Assembly (NCBI GenBank): GCA_052144935.1
Contig: JBKQPR010000016.1
Location: 1 to 22,649 of the forward strand
Direction: 5' to 3'
Source: JOPF133 sp052144935
GTDB taxonomy: Bacteria; Acidobacteriota; Terriglobia; Bryobacterales; Bryobacteraceae
DNA: 22,649 bases
The notes below the pieces were generated by a model. The model was not told the DNA's origin. It saw nothing but the letters and a program-made list of their open reading frames with translations, and did no database searches. The translations under genes and the position numbers were made by a program. Every line of letters begins with the position of its first letter. Position 1 is the stretch's first letter. Of this stretch, positions 14,044 to 22,109 are shown in pieces.

Positions 14044-14862
14044 ATGCAATATCGCTCAAGACGTAGCGTGCTGTTTGGAGTAGGGGTGATGCTGCTGTAT
14101 GCCTTGCCGGTCTGGGCCGACACCGCCGCGGGCATGCAGGCTTTCAAGAACAAGGACTATGGCACTGCCTTCCGCGAGTGGCGGGCGGCCGCCGAAGCCG
14201 GACAGGCGGAAGCGGAGTTCGATCTGGGTGTCCTGTACGCCCAGGGGAAAGGAGTCCAGCGCGATCTCACGCTGGCCGAGCGCTGGTATCGCAAGTCCGC
14301 CGAGCAGGGCAACTCGGAAGCCGAGTTCGCCCTGGGCCAGATGTATTCGCGCGGATGGGGCATGCCGCGCGATGAAGCCGACGCACTGCGCTGGTTCCAG
14401 ATGGCCAATAATCCCGATTCGGACGGCCCCTCGACCGATTGGTACCTGATCGAAGGCTACGGTATGCAGCAGGACCAGAAACAGGCCGCCTACTGGTACG
14501 AGCTGGCGGCCCAGAAAGGCCACGCCGAGGCGCAATTCAACCTCGGCCGCCTGTATGCCGAGGGGAAGGGCGGCATCCCGCACGACGAGGAGCAGGCCGT
14601 CCGCTGGGTGCGCGCCGCCGCCAGCCAAGGCTACCCTCCGGCGCAGGCCAGACTGGGCACACGCTATGCCACCGGGCTGGGCATCGGGCAGGACACCAGG
14701 CGCGCCTACTTCTGGCTGACCCTGGCCTACCTGCACGGCGACAAGAGCGTGGAAAAGCTGCGCGCCGCGCAGGCCGCCAAGATGTCGCCCGCCGACGTGT
14801 CGACGACCGACCAGGCTGCGCAAAACTGGAAGCCGCGGGTCGCCACGGCGGCCAAGAAGTAG
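14044..14862 (+). CDS. Secreted Sel1-repeat (SLR/TPR-like) protein
   Basis: A 272-residue protein from ATG 14044, with an AAAGGAGAG ribosome site six bases upstream. A signal peptide covers residues 1-25 (RRSVLFGVGVMLLYALPVWA). Five to six Sel1-like helical repeats follow: about 38-53, 54-89 (AEAEFDLGVLYAQGKGVQRD), 90-122 (SEAEFALGQMYSRGWGMPRD), 131-159, 160-196 (AEAQFNLGRLYAEGKGGIPHD) and 197-232 (PAQARLGTRYATGLGIGQD). The repeat near 131-145 is shortened. Sel1 repeats build a superhelical scaffold for protein-protein contacts, so a periplasmic adaptor role is likely, with unknown partners. Only five bases separate it from the next gene, a secreted protein of unknown function, which makes an operon and a physical partnership plausible. 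Confidence 0.9.
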   Translation: MQYRSRRSVLFGVGVMLLYALPVWADTAAGMQAFKNKDYGTAFREWRAAAEAGQAEAEFDLGVLYAQGKGVQRDLTLAERWYRKSAEQGNSEAEFALGQMYSRGWGMPRDEADALRWFQMANNPDSDGPSTDWYLIEGYGMQQDQKQAAYWYELAAQKGHAEAQFNLGRLYAEGKGGIPHDEEQAVRWVRAAASQGYPPAQARLGTRYATGLGIGQDTRRAYFWLTLAYLHGDKSVEKLRAAQAAKMSPADVSTTDQAAQNWKPRVATAAKK

Positions 14863-14867
14863 GCCGC

Positions 14868-16181
14868 ATGCATCTGCCGACCCGGCTGGTGCTGCCTCTG
14901 CTGGTTCTTACATCCGTACGAGGCCAGGCCGAGCGGGATCGCGGCGAAGTGCTGGAACGCGCCCGCGCGAATCTGCAGTCGATGACGCGCCGCCTCTCGA
15001 AGTATGCCTGCATCGAGACGGTGGACCGCAGCTACTATGAACCGCCGCCCCAGCCGGAGAGGGCGGCCTCGTGCAGCCAGATTCAAGCCGCGCGCGACCG
15101 CCGCACCAAGCCGCTGACGCTGGAATCCACCGACCGCCTGCGGCTCGAGGTGACGGTATCGGAAGGGAACGAGATCCACGCCTGGCCGGGAGCCACGCGG
15201 TTTGACACGCGCGATGTGGATGAGATTATCCACGAGGGCCCCATCGGCACCGGCTCGTTCGGCACGCATCTGATCGGGGTCTTCGACAATCCCGCGGTGG
15301 ATTTCCAGTATGTGGGCGAGAAAGCGGACGGCAGCCGTAGGGTGCTCGAGTACCGCTATCGCGTCTCCCCCGCGGCCAGCCGCTACCGCGTGAAAACCGG
15401 CGCCACCTGGCAGATGGCGCCCTACGATGGGACCTTCTGGCTGGATCCCGCATCGCTCGAGCTGCGGCGCTTTACCGTGGAGGCCGCGCACCTGCCGGCC
15501 GGCAGCTCCATGTGCCAGTTGGAATCCACGCTGGATTACCAGAGCGTGCATATCGGCGATGGCGATGTGCTGCTGCCGCGCGAGGGCCAGCTCGACATCG
15601 TGATGGACGACGCGAGAGAGACCAGCAACGTGACCACCTTCGCCAATTGCCGCGAATACCAGGCGGAATCGGAGCTGCACTTCGATTCGAGCTCAAACGC
15701 GGATGGCGCCACGGCGAAACCGGTGGTGCGCACGCCCCTTGCATTGCCCATCGGCCTGCCGGTGGAGCTCGCGCTGACTGCGCCCATCGACACCGCCACG
15801 GCCGCGGCCGGCGACCCCGTCTCGGCCGAAGTGGTGAAACCGGTGCGCCGCTCCGCGTCGAGCGACATCCTGATCCACCCCGGCGCCATCGTGCGGGGCC
15901 GCATCACTCGCCTGGAGCGGCACCTACTGCCGGAACCCTATTTCCTGATCGCCATGTCGTTCAACCGCCTGACGCGGGGCGACATCTCCTCGCCCTTCGC
16001 CGCGAAGTACGACAGCAACGCGGCGCTGGCCCAAAAACTGGGCGCCGCGCTTCACTCTAGAAGCCGCGGCCTGGAGTTCTGGGACGTGGGCACGTTCCTG
16101 TTTCCCTCCAGCAAACCCAACTACGTACTGCCGGCCGGCTGGGAATCCAAGTGGGCCACGCTGGCCACGCCGTCGCGATGA
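14868..16181 (+). CDS. Secreted protein of unknown function, acidobacterial type
   Basis: A 437-residue protein from ATG 14868, chosen because it follows the Sel1 stop by five bases and starts with a signal peptide (HLPTRLVLPLLVLTSVRG). The same frame is open further upstream, but there it only overlaps the Sel1 gene. After a helical segment (about 22-45) comes KYACIETVDRSYY, a pattern I associate with secreted acidobacterial hypotheticals. A long beta-rich middle part (about 75-290) includes FGTHLIGVFDNPAVDFQYVG, YRYRVSPAASRYRVK and DGTFWLDPASLELRRF, resembling outer-membrane or lipoprotein-binding sandwich domains. The end (about 300-400) has IDTATAAAGDPVSAEVVKPV and IHPGAIVRGRITRLERH, a small barrel-like module. 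I cannot assign a function. Cotranscription with the Sel1 gene suggests they act together outside the cytoplasm. Confidence 0.75.
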   Translation: MHLPTRLVLPLLVLTSVRGQAERDRGEVLERARANLQSMTRRLSKYACIETVDRSYYEPPPQPERAASCSQIQAARDRRTKPLTLESTDRLRLEVTVSEGNEIHAWPGATRFDTRDVDEIIHEGPIGTGSFGTHLIGVFDNPAVDFQYVGEKADGSRRVLEYRYRVSPAASRYRVKTGATWQMAPYDGTFWLDPASLELRRFTVEAAHLPAGSSMCQLESTLDYQSVHIGDGDVLLPREGQLDIVMDDARETSNVTTFANCREYQAESELHFDSSSNADGATAKPVVRTPLALPIGLPVELALTAPIDTATAAAGDPVSAEVVKPVRRSASSDILIHPGAIVRGRITRLERHLLPEPYFLIAMSFNRLTRGDISSPFAAKYDSNAALAQKLGAALHSRSRGLEFWDVGTFLFPSSKPNYVLPAGWESKWATLATPSR

Positions 16182-16275
16182 AAAATCCCGCGACCCTGCC
16201 GGTGACATGACAATCGGTTCGTTCCCCCCATCCCTCGTTGGCCCCTTTAGTGTTTCCAGGAGCATACTGGAATCC

Positions 16276-16656
16276 ATGAGCGCTAAGACCACCATCGCAG
16301 GGGCCATGGCCGCCGGTTTCCTCGGCGGGATCGTTTCCCAACGTATCGCGCCCGCACCGGTCCGGGCGCAGGAGCAGACGCGTGTGCCGCAGGAGATCCG
16401 GGCTCGCAAGTTCGTGCTGGTGGATGAGGCTGGCGTCGATCGCGGGGTTTTCGGCTTTGCGGTGAATAAGAAAGGCCAGGCGTCTCCCACCATCGAGCTG
16501 ATGGGCCCGCAGGGTCACACGTACGGGTATTCGGCATATTACCCCATGACTGCGGGTAAAGCAGGATTGCTGCCGGATGCCACCTGTCCCACATGTTCCC
16601 GCAAGCCGGCGAAGCAGGATTCCGCGGCATCGCCGGGCGACAAGGCTTCCAAGTGA
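16276..16656 (+). CDS. Small exported or anchored protein with a CPTC motif, unknown function
   Basis: A 126-residue protein from ATG 16276. An in-frame ATG at 16207 would add a segment without similarity and push the signal inward. Residues 5-22 form a hydrophobic signal or anchor (TTIAGAMAAGFLGGIVSQ), then a Pro/Ala/Gln linker. A compact beta domain (about 40-85) reads IRARKFVLVDEAGVDRGVFG and SPTIELMGPQGH. That 'VRA--F-LVDE-G--RG-FG' pattern recurs in small acidobacterial secreted proteins of unknown role. C-P-T-C at 104-107 precedes a Lys/Ala/Ser tail. The stop overlaps the GTG of the following DUF1801 gene by four bases (GTGA). No function can be given. Confidence 0.65.
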   Translation: MSAKTTIAGAMAAGFLGGIVSQRIAPAPVRAQEQTRVPQEIRARKFVLVDEAGVDRGVFGFAVNKKGQASPTIELMGPQGHTYGYSAYYPMTAGKAGLLPDATCPTCSRKPAKQDSAASPGDKASK

Positions 16657-17129
16657 CCTCGCCCGATACTCCCGCCAAACAGCTCGCCGGCTTTATCGCG
16701 AAGTTCGACCCGGCGGTGGCGAGAGTCGTGCGCGCGGCGCGTTCGGCGCTCCGGAGACAGTTCCCCACCGCCAACGAACTGGTCTACGATAACTACAACT
16801 TTTTCGTCATCGGTTTCTGCACCACCGAGCGTCCACCGGACTGCTTCGTTTCCTTAGCCGCCAATGCCAAAGGAGTGGGACTCGCGTTTTATTGGGGCGC
16901 TAAGTTGCCCGACCCGCACAGACTCCTCCAAGGCAGTGGCAACCAAAACCGGTTCATTCGCCTGGAGAGTGCGGCGACGCTGGCCAGGCCGGAGGTGCAG
17001 GCGCTGCTTCTGGCGGCGGTGCGTCGATCCAGGTCGCCACTGCCAGCCACAGGCCGGGGGCGCCTCATCATCAGGTCCGTCTCGGTGAAGCAACGGCCTC
17101 GCCGCCTGCCTCCCAAACCTCCTCGGTAG
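16653..17129 (+). CDS. DUF1801 (YdhG-like) domain protein
   Basis: A 158-residue protein if started at the GTG 16653, which overlaps the preceding TGA (GTGA, four bases), an arrangement typical of coupled genes. An ATG at 16593 in the same frame lies inside the previous gene and adds nothing family-like. The domain spans about 8-124: LAGFIAKFDPAVARVVRAAR, RRQFPTANELVYDNYNFFVI with GFCTTERP, VGLAFYWGAKLPDPHRLLQG, then FIRLESAATLARPEVQALL. DUF1801 proteins share a small alpha/beta fold related to iron-chaperone-like YdhG, but their biochemical role is not settled. The C-terminal 30 residues are basic and Pro-rich. It is cytoplasmic, unlike its upstream neighbour, so the pairing may be transcriptional only. 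Confidence 0.75.
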   Translation: MTSPDTPAKQLAGFIAKFDPAVARVVRAARSALRRQFPTANELVYDNYNFFVIGFCTTERPPDCFVSLAANAKGVGLAFYWGAKLPDPHRLLQGSGNQNRFIRLESAATLARPEVQALLLAAVRRSRSPLPATGRGRLIIRSVSVKQRPRRLPPKPPR

Positions 17130-17500
17130 ACCTCGGCCGTGACGCTGGCGGACTTGGTGGCGGGGAGCGCGGTCAGGCGAGGTGCCCTGTTGGCCCCACC
17201 CATCGACAACTCCCCTTTTCATGCGGCTGGAGCTGTTTCCGAGTGGCGCGTGATCCTATCGGAGCATCGTGCGCCCGGAACATTCCGTCGTGTCGGGAAC
17301 GAGATCTACTGCGGCCGTGCGGGTCACAGCATCAGTCGCCATGGGAATACCTACCGCCCGATGCGAAACGATCCGCAAATGGGGACTTCGAGATATCCAA
17401 CGGCGGGCATAGAGAAGCGAACTGCGGACCCTAACCGTGGGAAACGCCCAGCCAACACGGAATAGCGGAAACGATAGCAGTACAATGATGTTGGCTCTCT
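17130..17500. other. Gene-free stretch upstream of the VWFA-related gene
   Basis: About 370 bases. A 108-codon open frame (17139-17465) exists, but its translation is low in hydrophobic pattern and resembles nothing I know, so I do not call a gene. A TACAAT at 17481-17486 could be the -10 of the downstream gene, with no convincing -35. No repeats or RNA structures were recognised. Confidence 0.5.
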
Positions 17501-19228
17501 GTGATTGTCAACTCGGAATCGCGACTCCCCATTTGCGCTGTTGCGCTGGCCTCACTCGCGGGCTTTCTTTTCGCTCAATCGCCGATCGGCGCCGACGAGA
17601 TGAGCTTGCACGCTGCCCCATACTCGCCGTCCCCTGCATCCGGAATCATTCGTACTCAGGTGGAGCTGGTGGAAGTCCCAACTGTGGTTCGGGACTCCAA
17701 GGGCGTCGCGATCGCCGGTCTCAAGCGCGGGAACTTCGAGCTGTTCGACGCGGGCAAGAAGCAGGAGATCTCGACGTTTTCCGTGGAAACCTTCGCGCGC
17801 GCCGGAGCGTCCATCGAAACCAATCCGAGCGCATCGCTTCCCGCGGCTGGCGCGGCTGAGGCCATTCCAGAATTGCCCAAGCGCTATATCGCGTTGGTTT
17901 TTGACGACCTGAATACCGACCCCGCGAGCTTGCGGTCCGCCAAGACTGCCGGCGAGAGGTTCGTTGCCGAAGCTCTCATTGCCGGCGATCTGGTGGGCAT
18001 ATTCACCACGGCCCTGTCCCAAGCCGTCGAGTTCACGGCCGATGTTGCCAAGCTTCGCCAGGCGATCGAGGCGGTCACGCTCCATACCAGTTACGCGGAC
18101 GACCTTCACACATGCCCTGTCATTCGCGCATACGAGTCGTATCTGATCGCCAATCACCTCGATCCACAATTGCTCCAAGCCAAAGCGGCGGAGGCAGCAA
18201 GCTGCTATCACATCTCGGAAATGGATTTGGCCGTACGGGCGGCCGAGTCTAGAGCCGACGTTGTCTGGAAGCAGGTGCGGGCCAACACCGATCATACCCT
18301 GGGTTCGATTTCCGCAATCCTAACGGCCGTAGGGAAAATGCCTGGCCAGCGTTTAGTGCTGCTGGCCTCATCGGGGTTCGTCAGCGGAGGCGCCGAGCAG
18401 GAACTGGAAGTCCTCGGCAACGCAGCCTTACATAACGGGGTGATCATTAGCGGCATGGACCTCAGGGGGATCTACACCGTAATCCCCGGCGGAGACGCCA
18501 GCACACCGCGCATGGCTCGCGGTATGCATCCCGCGGAAATCGCCGTCCAGAGCCGCACGGAAGACGCCAAGGACGACGGATTGGCTGTACTGGCCTCGGC
18601 AACCGGCGGCCGTTTCTTTCGCAACAACAATGACCTGGGCCTGGGATTTCGCCGCCTCGCCGCTGTGCCTGAAGTCCTGTACTTGCTTGGTTTCACGCCG
18701 GGAGAGGCAGCCCTGGACAGCAAGTATCATCCGCTGAAGGTGCGGCTGACCGGCGGCCACCATGGCTCGGTGGAAGCTCGAATGGGATACAACGCGATTT
18801 CCCAAGCAGCGCCCGGCGATTCGTCCCAGACGAATCGCGACCATATCCTACTGGGAACAGACTCGCCGTCCGATGTCGCCGCCCGCATTACCGCCGAACC
18901 AAGCATGTCCAATACCGGCCCCAGGGTTGTCACGAAGGCCTGGATCGACGTGAGCCGGCTCAACTTCGAGACCAAGAACGCCCGCCGCACGCAGAAGCTG
19001 ACTGTGATCGCGGCGCTGCTTGACGGCGGAGGCAATTTCGTCGCCGGCAGACAGGCCGTGGCCGATCTTGCACTGAAAGACCACAGCTTCGCAGCTCTTT
19101 CGGCCGCCGGCCTCACGGTCTCGCTCTCGCTCCACGCGCCGTCCGGTTCCTACACACTGCGCGTCCTGGTGCAGGAAGCGCTCACCGGCAAAATGACGGC
19201 TGTCAGCAACCCCATCCGCCTGCCTTAG
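17501..19228 (+). CDS. Secreted VWFA-related protein of the acidobacterial family
   Basis: A 575-residue protein starting at a GTG (17501); no in-frame ATG fits upstream. A signal peptide lies at about 8-26 (LPICAVALASLAGFLFAQS). The conserved lead-in strand VELVEVPTVVRDSKGVAIAG (54-73) and NFELFDAGKKQEISTF are typical of the VWFA-related acidobacterial domain. The von Willebrand A-like fold spans about 127-400, starting with RYIALVFDDLNTDPASL; the classical DxSxS metal site is replaced by DDLNT, as is common in this family. Further landmarks are GQRLVLLASSGFVSGG, GVIISGMDLRGIY, LASATGGRFFRNNNDLGLGF and YLLGFTP. A beta-sandwich-like C-terminal region (about 470-575) ends in a Pro. Such proteins are abundant in Acidobacteriota and thought to mediate extracellular or periplasmic binding. 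It stands alone. Confidence 0.85.
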   Translation: MIVNSESRLPICAVALASLAGFLFAQSPIGADEMSLHAAPYSPSPASGIIRTQVELVEVPTVVRDSKGVAIAGLKRGNFELFDAGKKQEISTFSVETFARAGASIETNPSASLPAAGAAEAIPELPKRYIALVFDDLNTDPASLRSAKTAGERFVAEALIAGDLVGIFTTALSQAVEFTADVAKLRQAIEAVTLHTSYADDLHTCPVIRAYESYLIANHLDPQLLQAKAAEAASCYHISEMDLAVRAAESRADVVWKQVRANTDHTLGSISAILTAVGKMPGQRLVLLASSGFVSGGAEQELEVLGNAALHNGVIISGMDLRGIYTVIPGGDASTPRMARGMHPAEIAVQSRTEDAKDDGLAVLASATGGRFFRNNNDLGLGFRRLAAVPEVLYLLGFTPGEAALDSKYHPLKVRLTGGHHGSVEARMGYNAISQAAPGDSSQTNRDHILLGTDSPSDVAARITAEPSMSNTGPRVVTKAWIDVSRLNFETKNARRTQKLTVIAALLDGGGNFVAGRQAVADLALKDHSFAALSAAGLTVSLSLHAPSGSYTLRVLVQEALTGKMTAVSNPIRLP

Positions 19229-19274
19229 CACTCAATCTCAACCCCTTACGACCTCGGCCGTCCACAAGCGAGAG

Positions 19275-19520
19275 ATGGCGCCAACAGCAAGAACACCCCG
19301 GACTGGCAATGGCCCTACTCACCTTTGCACTGAGTTCGATCCTCCAAGCTCCCAAGTTGACGACATCTTAGAAACCTACGGCCGCCTGATGCGGCGAGGA
19401 GTCCGGTTTACCACGACGCCGGCCCAAACACTTTCGGGTTACGGAGCCGAACTGGCCGATCCGGATGGCCATCGCGTGCGCCTCTGGGACGCCGTATCGA
19501 TGAAGGCGAACGCCGATTGA
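19275..19520 (+). pseudogene. C-terminal fragment of a VOC (glyoxalase/bleomycin-resistance fold) protein
   Basis: Residues from about 19352 onward read VDDILETYGRLMRRGVRFTT and GYGAELADPDGHRVRLWD. This is the last beta-alpha-beta-beta-beta half-module of VOC proteins, with the Glu-Ala-Asp-Pro-Asp-Gly-His type ending including the metal-ligand region. The first module is missing, and the codons before it (from ATG 19275) show no family pattern. A VOC protein needs paired modules, so the fragment is unlikely to work alone. It is convergent with the redox fusion gene, whose stop is 21 bases away. Confidence 0.65.
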
Positions 19521-19541
19521 CCCGGGCAACGGCGGCAGCCG

Positions 19542-21221
19542 CTACACCTCGGCGAGCGCCCGATGCACCAGGTGAATGCTGATGGCGCCCTCGCCGACGG
19601 CCGACGCCACGCGCTTTACATTGCCCGCTCGTACGTCGCCCACCGCGAACACGCCAGGCAGACTGGTCTCCAGCATCTCGGGAGGGCGCGCCAGCCGCCA
19701 TGGCGGGTTCTGGCCCGGCGCGGCGGTCTCCAGATCGCGCCCGGTCAGGATGAAGCCCTTGTCATCCAGCGCCACGCAGCCACGCAGCCACTCGGTTCTG
19801 GGCGACGCTCCCGTCATGATGAACACGTGCTGGACACCACTGGTCGAAATCGCGCCGGTCTTTTTGTCCTGCCACACCACGCGCTCCAGGCGCGCGCCGC
19901 CCTCCAGCGCGACGATCTCGCTATTGAGATGCAGTTCAATCCGCGGGTTCTCGGTCAGCCGCTGGATCAGATATCGCGACATGGTGCTCGACAGCTCCCC
20001 CGCCCGCACCAGCATGTGCACCTGGCTGGCGGTTTGCGACAGGAACACCGCGGCCTGCCCGGCCGAGTTTCCCCCTCCCACCACGGCGATCTCTTCGCTC
20101 CCGCACAACTGCGACTCGATATAAGTGGCGCCGTAGTAGATCCCCTGGCCTTCGAACTTCTCCAGGTTGGCGATCCGCGGCTTGTTGTATTGCGCTCCGG
20201 TGGCGATCACGATCGCGCGCGCCGCCAGCGCTTCACCGCTGTCGAGCACCACCTCGTACCGGCGGGCGCCGCAGTTGAGCCGCGCCACGCTGCGGGCGAT
20301 CATCATGTTGGCGCCGAATTTCTGCGCCTGGGTGGCCGCGCGCAAAGCCAGCTCCTGCCCCGAGATTCCGGTCGGGAAACCAAGGTAGTTCTCGATCTTG
20401 GAACTCGATCCCGCCTGCCCGCCCGGAGCGCTGGTCTCAATCACCAGAACATCCAGGCCTTCCGAGGCCGCGTAAACCGCCGCCGCCAGACCCGCCGGCC
20501 CCGCGCCGACGACGATCAAATCGCGCACGTGCGTGCCTTCGATGCTGCTGTTGAAGCCCAGGCAGTTGGCCAGCTCCTGAATCGACGGGCTGCGCAGCAC
20601 GTTACGGCCGTTGCAGATCACCACCGGCACTTCGGACAGCTTCACGTTGAAGCGATCCAGCAGAGCCTGCGAGCCCTTGTCCACGTCGAGATCGATGTAG
20701 CAGAACGGATGTCCGTTGCGGGTTAGAAACTCGCGCAACTCCAGCGTCTGCGCGGAGTGGCGCGAGCCCATCAGGATCACGTTCCCAAAACCGGCTTTGA
20801 TGAGTTCCACGCGGCGCAGGATGAACGCGCGCAGCAGGATTTCGCTCAGTTCCGCGTCCCGCGCCACCAGCGACCGCAGCGCATCTCCGCTGAGTTCCAG
20901 AAACTCGCCGGGCTCGGTCACGCGTCCGAGCACCAGGCACCGCTGGCCGGAGATCATGGTAATCTCGCCCGTGAATGCGCCGGGACCGTGGGTGGCGACG
21001 GGCCGCTCGCCGCCGTCGAGAATCGGCTGCACGATTTCCATGTTTCCCGAGAGCAGCACGAAGAACGGGATGCCCGTATCGTTGGGTTTGAAGAGGATTT
21101 CGCCGCGCTGGACACTCCGCAATCGGCCCCACGGGCGAATGCGATCGATCTGGGCGGGAGTCAGGATGGGAAACAACTGGGTGCGGGGGTCAAGGGCGCT
21201 GGGCGCGGATGGAAAGGACAT
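19542..21221 (-). CDS. Fusion of cyclic-nucleotide-binding, glutaredoxin-like and thioredoxin-reductase-like domains
   Basis: A 559-residue cytoplasmic protein from the ATG at 21221; the in-frame ATG at 21308 adds Arg/Cys-rich residues without similarity. Residues about 17-130 form a cNMP-binding barrel (SVQRGEILFKPNDTGIPFFV, GPGAFTGEITMISGQR with a Gly-Glu and Arg in the phosphate cassette). About 146-222 is a thioredoxin/glutaredoxin-like domain (AQTLELREFLTRNGHPF, VPVVICNGRNVLRSPSIQEL), but its usual CxxC position reads SRHS. The rest (232-559) is a TrxB-type flavoprotein with FAD loop GAGPAGLAAA (239 on), NAD(P) loop VVGGGNSAGQAA (381 on) and GDVRAGNVKRVASAVGEG at the end. The redox pair CATC is replaced by GATY (364-367). 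FAD and nucleotide binding should persist; dithiol transfer probably not through the usual site. Such CNB-TrxR fusions occur in other bacteria; their substrate is unknown. Confidence 0.88.
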   Translation of the reverse strand: MSFPSAPSALDPRTQLFPILTPAQIDRIRPWGRLRSVQRGEILFKPNDTGIPFFVLLSGNMEIVQPILDGGERPVATHGPGAFTGEITMISGQRCLVLGRVTEPGEFLELSGDALRSLVARDAELSEILLRAFILRRVELIKAGFGNVILMGSRHSAQTLELREFLTRNGHPFCYIDLDVDKGSQALLDRFNVKLSEVPVVICNGRNVLRSPSIQELANCLGFNSSIEGTHVRDLIVVGAGPAGLAAAVYAASEGLDVLVIETSAPGGQAGSSSKIENYLGFPTGISGQELALRAATQAQKFGANMMIARSVARLNCGARRYEVVLDSGEALAARAIVIATGAQYNKPRIANLEKFEGQGIYYGATYIESQLCGSEEIAVVGGGNSAGQAAVFLSQTASQVHMLVRAGELSSTMSRYLIQRLTENPRIELHLNSEIVALEGGARLERVVWQDKKTGAISTSGVQHVFIMTGASPRTEWLRGCVALDDKGFILTGRDLETAAPGQNPPWRLARPPEMLETSLPGVFAVGDVRAGNVKRVASAVGEGAISIHLVHRALAEV

Positions 21222-21273
21222 GATCCATTCTCGCACCGCGCCGCAAGCCGACACCGGTTCCGTGGTACAGGAC

Positions 21274-21610
21274 CTAACCGGCCTTCCGCAGCGCATCCTC
21301 CACCGCATCGGGATGCCGCGCGATCACAGCCAGCAGGACGCGCGCCGGACCGTCCGGCCTCGTGCGGCCCTGCTCCCAGTTCTTAAAGGGTCGCGGGCTG
21401 GAAACCGAACTTGGCCGCGAACTCCGACTGGCTCAGCCCGAGTTTGCGGCGCAATGCCCGCACGTCGGTCGCCGGGACATGGACAGTCGTCACGCGCACG
21501 GGAACGTCCTGTCCGCCGGCCCACGCGATGGCCTCTTTGAGACTGGTGACGATCTCGCGGCCGACGCTGCGACTCTCCCCAGTCTTTTTCGGCGCCGTTG
21601 GCTTTTTCAT
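21274..21610 (-). pseudogene. XRE/HigA-like antitoxin-type regulator, frameshifted near 21385
   Basis: From ATG 21610 the frame reads MKKPTAPKKTGESRSVGREI through TDVRALRRKLGLSQSEFAAK and FGFQPATL, then hits TAA at 21385-21383. Removing one T from the TTT run at 21387-21385 restores the expected KNWEQGRTRPDGPARVLLAV and IARHPDAVEDALRKAG, ending at TAG 21276-21274 (111 residues, normal length). The helix-turn-helix is at about 49-80. Such proteins are antitoxins of HigBA/RelBE-type pairs or solitary XRE regulators. No HigB toxin gene is adjacent; a truncated PIN toxin lies 17 bases upstream. The single-base lesion in a short homopolymer could be a sequencing error. Confidence 0.75.
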
Positions 21611-21627
21611 GGCTGTTTTCCCCGGTT

Positions 21628-21780
21628 CTAGCTTCTCACAAGCAGTGGCACGAACATGATCGCATCGGAGATGTCCAGCCTGATCTTTCCGGAGCGGGCG
21701 AGAACCAGCAGCCGCAAAGGCGGGCCAGGATAGTTCAGCGCGCTGATGTAGAAATTGGTGTCCGCCGTGATCGAGGTCAC
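21628..21780 (-). pseudogene. PIN-domain (VapC-like) toxin, N-terminal part only
   Basis: Fifty codons from a GTG at 21780 that overlaps the antitoxin stop by four bases (GTGA), the standard antitoxin-toxin coupling. The product reads VTSITADTNFYISALNYPGP then PLRLLVLARSGKIRLDISDA, the first strand and helices of a PIN nuclease, with the first catalytic Asp at residue 7. After Ser-Asp-Ala-Ile the family match ends (MFVPLLVRS, TAG at 21630-21628). Normal length is about 130-145 residues, so the remaining acidic residues and the fold core are missing. It cannot be an active nuclease. Confidence 0.75.
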
Positions 21781-22007
21781 GGCCGTTGCGCGCGCCGCCA
21801 ATCATGCACTACGTCCGGCACCTGCTCCTCGGTGTATCCGGAGGCGCGACCCCGCTCTTGGCCATAGGCCAGCAGTTCTTCCCAGGATGGCGGTTTGACG
21901 CTGGCTCTTAGCACTTCCTCCACCAGTTCCTCAACGGTCTTGTCCTCGGCCTCGGCTCTTGCCTGCAATCCGGCGAGCACATCTTCCGGCACGTTGATCG
22001 TCGCCAT
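21777..22007 (-). CDS. Ribbon-helix-helix (CopG-like) antitoxin
   Basis: A 76-residue protein from the ATG at 22007, preceded by a GAGGAC ribosome site. It reads MATINVPEDVLAGLQARAEA followed by KTVEELVEEVLR, the beta-strand plus two helices of RHH proteins that bind operator DNA as dimers. The C-terminal tail (about 45-76, with SWEELLAYGQERGRASGYTE) is the part that usually wraps the toxin. Its stop overlaps the GTG of the PIN gene, so this is the antitoxin of a VapBC-type pair. It appears intact while its toxin is truncated, so it has probably become an orphan DNA-binding protein. Confidence 0.82.
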   Translation of the reverse strand: MATINVPEDVLAGLQARAEAEDKTVEELVEEVLRASVKPPSWEELLAYGQERGRASGYTEEQVPDVVHDWRRAQRP

Positions 22008-22109
22008 ATTGTCCTCAGTTTCAGCGTACCGCACAGTCGGGGCTGGTGGGATCGGACGGCCTCTGTTCCCTTGGTGAAGGGGCGTATCCTTGACCGGGTC
22101 GATATCCAC

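Noticed and set aside
14439..14867. Extension of the unknown secreted protein upstream to 14439
   Set aside because: This part only overlaps the Sel1 gene in another frame; a signal peptide starts at 14868.
17139..17465. 108-codon open frame before the VWFA-related gene
   Set aside because: No family pattern, no ribosome site, unremarkable composition.
19563..20726. 387-codon plus-strand frame opposite the redox fusion gene
   Set aside because: Antisense shadow rich in His/Arg/Gln, no recognisable motif.
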